A DNA stretch of 23,589 bases from Actinomycetes bacterium (lineage in GTDB: Bacteria > Actinomycetota > Actinomycetes > Mycobacteriales > Micromonosporaceae), in the NCBI GenBank assembly GCA_021793335.1, contig JAJYSW010000021.1:1-23589 (forward strand). Reading direction: 5' to 3'. Below the pieces are notes generated by a model. It saw only the letters and a program-made list of their open reading frames with translations, had not been told where the DNA came from and made no database searches. Below, one piece after another: positions 23,455 to 23,589 of this stretch. A program made the position numbers and the translations under genes. Numbering within the stretch: position 1 is the first letter of the stretch; each line of letters opens with the position of its first letter.

Positions 23455-23589
23455 CGTTCTCTCCCATGGATTCGACGGCTAATACAAGCAGAGTTCTGTG
23501 TTTCTGAGGCTACCGTACGGCCCTGGCTATCGCCATCCTCGCACAGTCATGACCCGGTGACGCACCACGAACGGAACAAAGACGACACC
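23455..23589. other. Upstream region of pruA to the window edge
   Basis: These 135 bp hold the pruA ribosome-binding site and presumably its promoter. I see no convincing -35/-10 pair and no coding start. A 10-bp near-palindrome, CAGAGTTCTG (23491-23500), is present but weak. Confidence 0.3.

Overview
This window is high-GC chromosomal DNA from an actinobacterium. The evidence is an MtrA-MtrB-LpqB operon, DUF3107 and DUF3152 proteins, a DUF397 protein, frequent GTG starts and many stop/start overlaps of 1-4 bases. The set would suit a Glycomycetaceae- or Micromonospora-like lineage, but that placement is a guess. No rRNA, tRNA or CRISPR array is visible.

Layout. (1) 1-4809: a conserved actinobacterial block matching the M. 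tuberculosis order moeZ (Rv3206c) - DUF3152 (Rv3207c) - TetR (Rv3208) - DUF3107 (Rv3208A). Here an alpha/beta hydrolase and a proline-rich unknown protein lie between DUF3152 and the divergent TetR gene. A clear hairpin at 4785-4809 closes the rightward TetR-DUF3107 pair. (2) 4830-4998: the 3' remnant of an IS200/IS605-type transposase (tnpA), directly against the end of lpqB. (3) 5000-9019, leftward: mtrA-mtrB-lpqB, the envelope and cell-division two-component system with its lipoprotein partner, joined by overlapping frames. (4) 9087-14696, leftward: a six-gene chain (DUF4129 membrane protein, small membrane protein, MoxR AAA+ ATPase, DUF58 protein, polytopic membrane protein, type II NADH dehydrogenase). 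It ends in a strong hairpin only 25 bp before mtrA. (5) 14928-15815, rightward: a possible Rpn-like nuclease with a 12-bp coding tandem repeat. (6) 15886-21098, leftward: a four-gene operon of a cytoplasmic subtilisin-like protease, an ECF-type sigma factor, a small protein with a helical N-terminus and a beta-rich C-terminus, and a TPR-CHAT caspase-like protease. It has a near-consensus promoter at 21197-21225 and a structured leader. (7) 21472-23454, leftward: pruA (P5C dehydrogenase), a terminator, and a small DUF397 protein.

The most interesting system is region 6. Two cytoplasmic proteases of different clans share an operon with a sigma factor and a small non-enzymatic protein encoded between the sigma factor and the CHAT protease. 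The layout recalls type III-E CRISPR loci, where a TPR-CHAT protease cleaves Csx30 and so frees a sigma factor, but no CRISPR component is present. I infer a proteolysis-triggered transcription switch, possibly for stress or defence. That is a hypothesis from gene content and motifs, not something the sequence proves.
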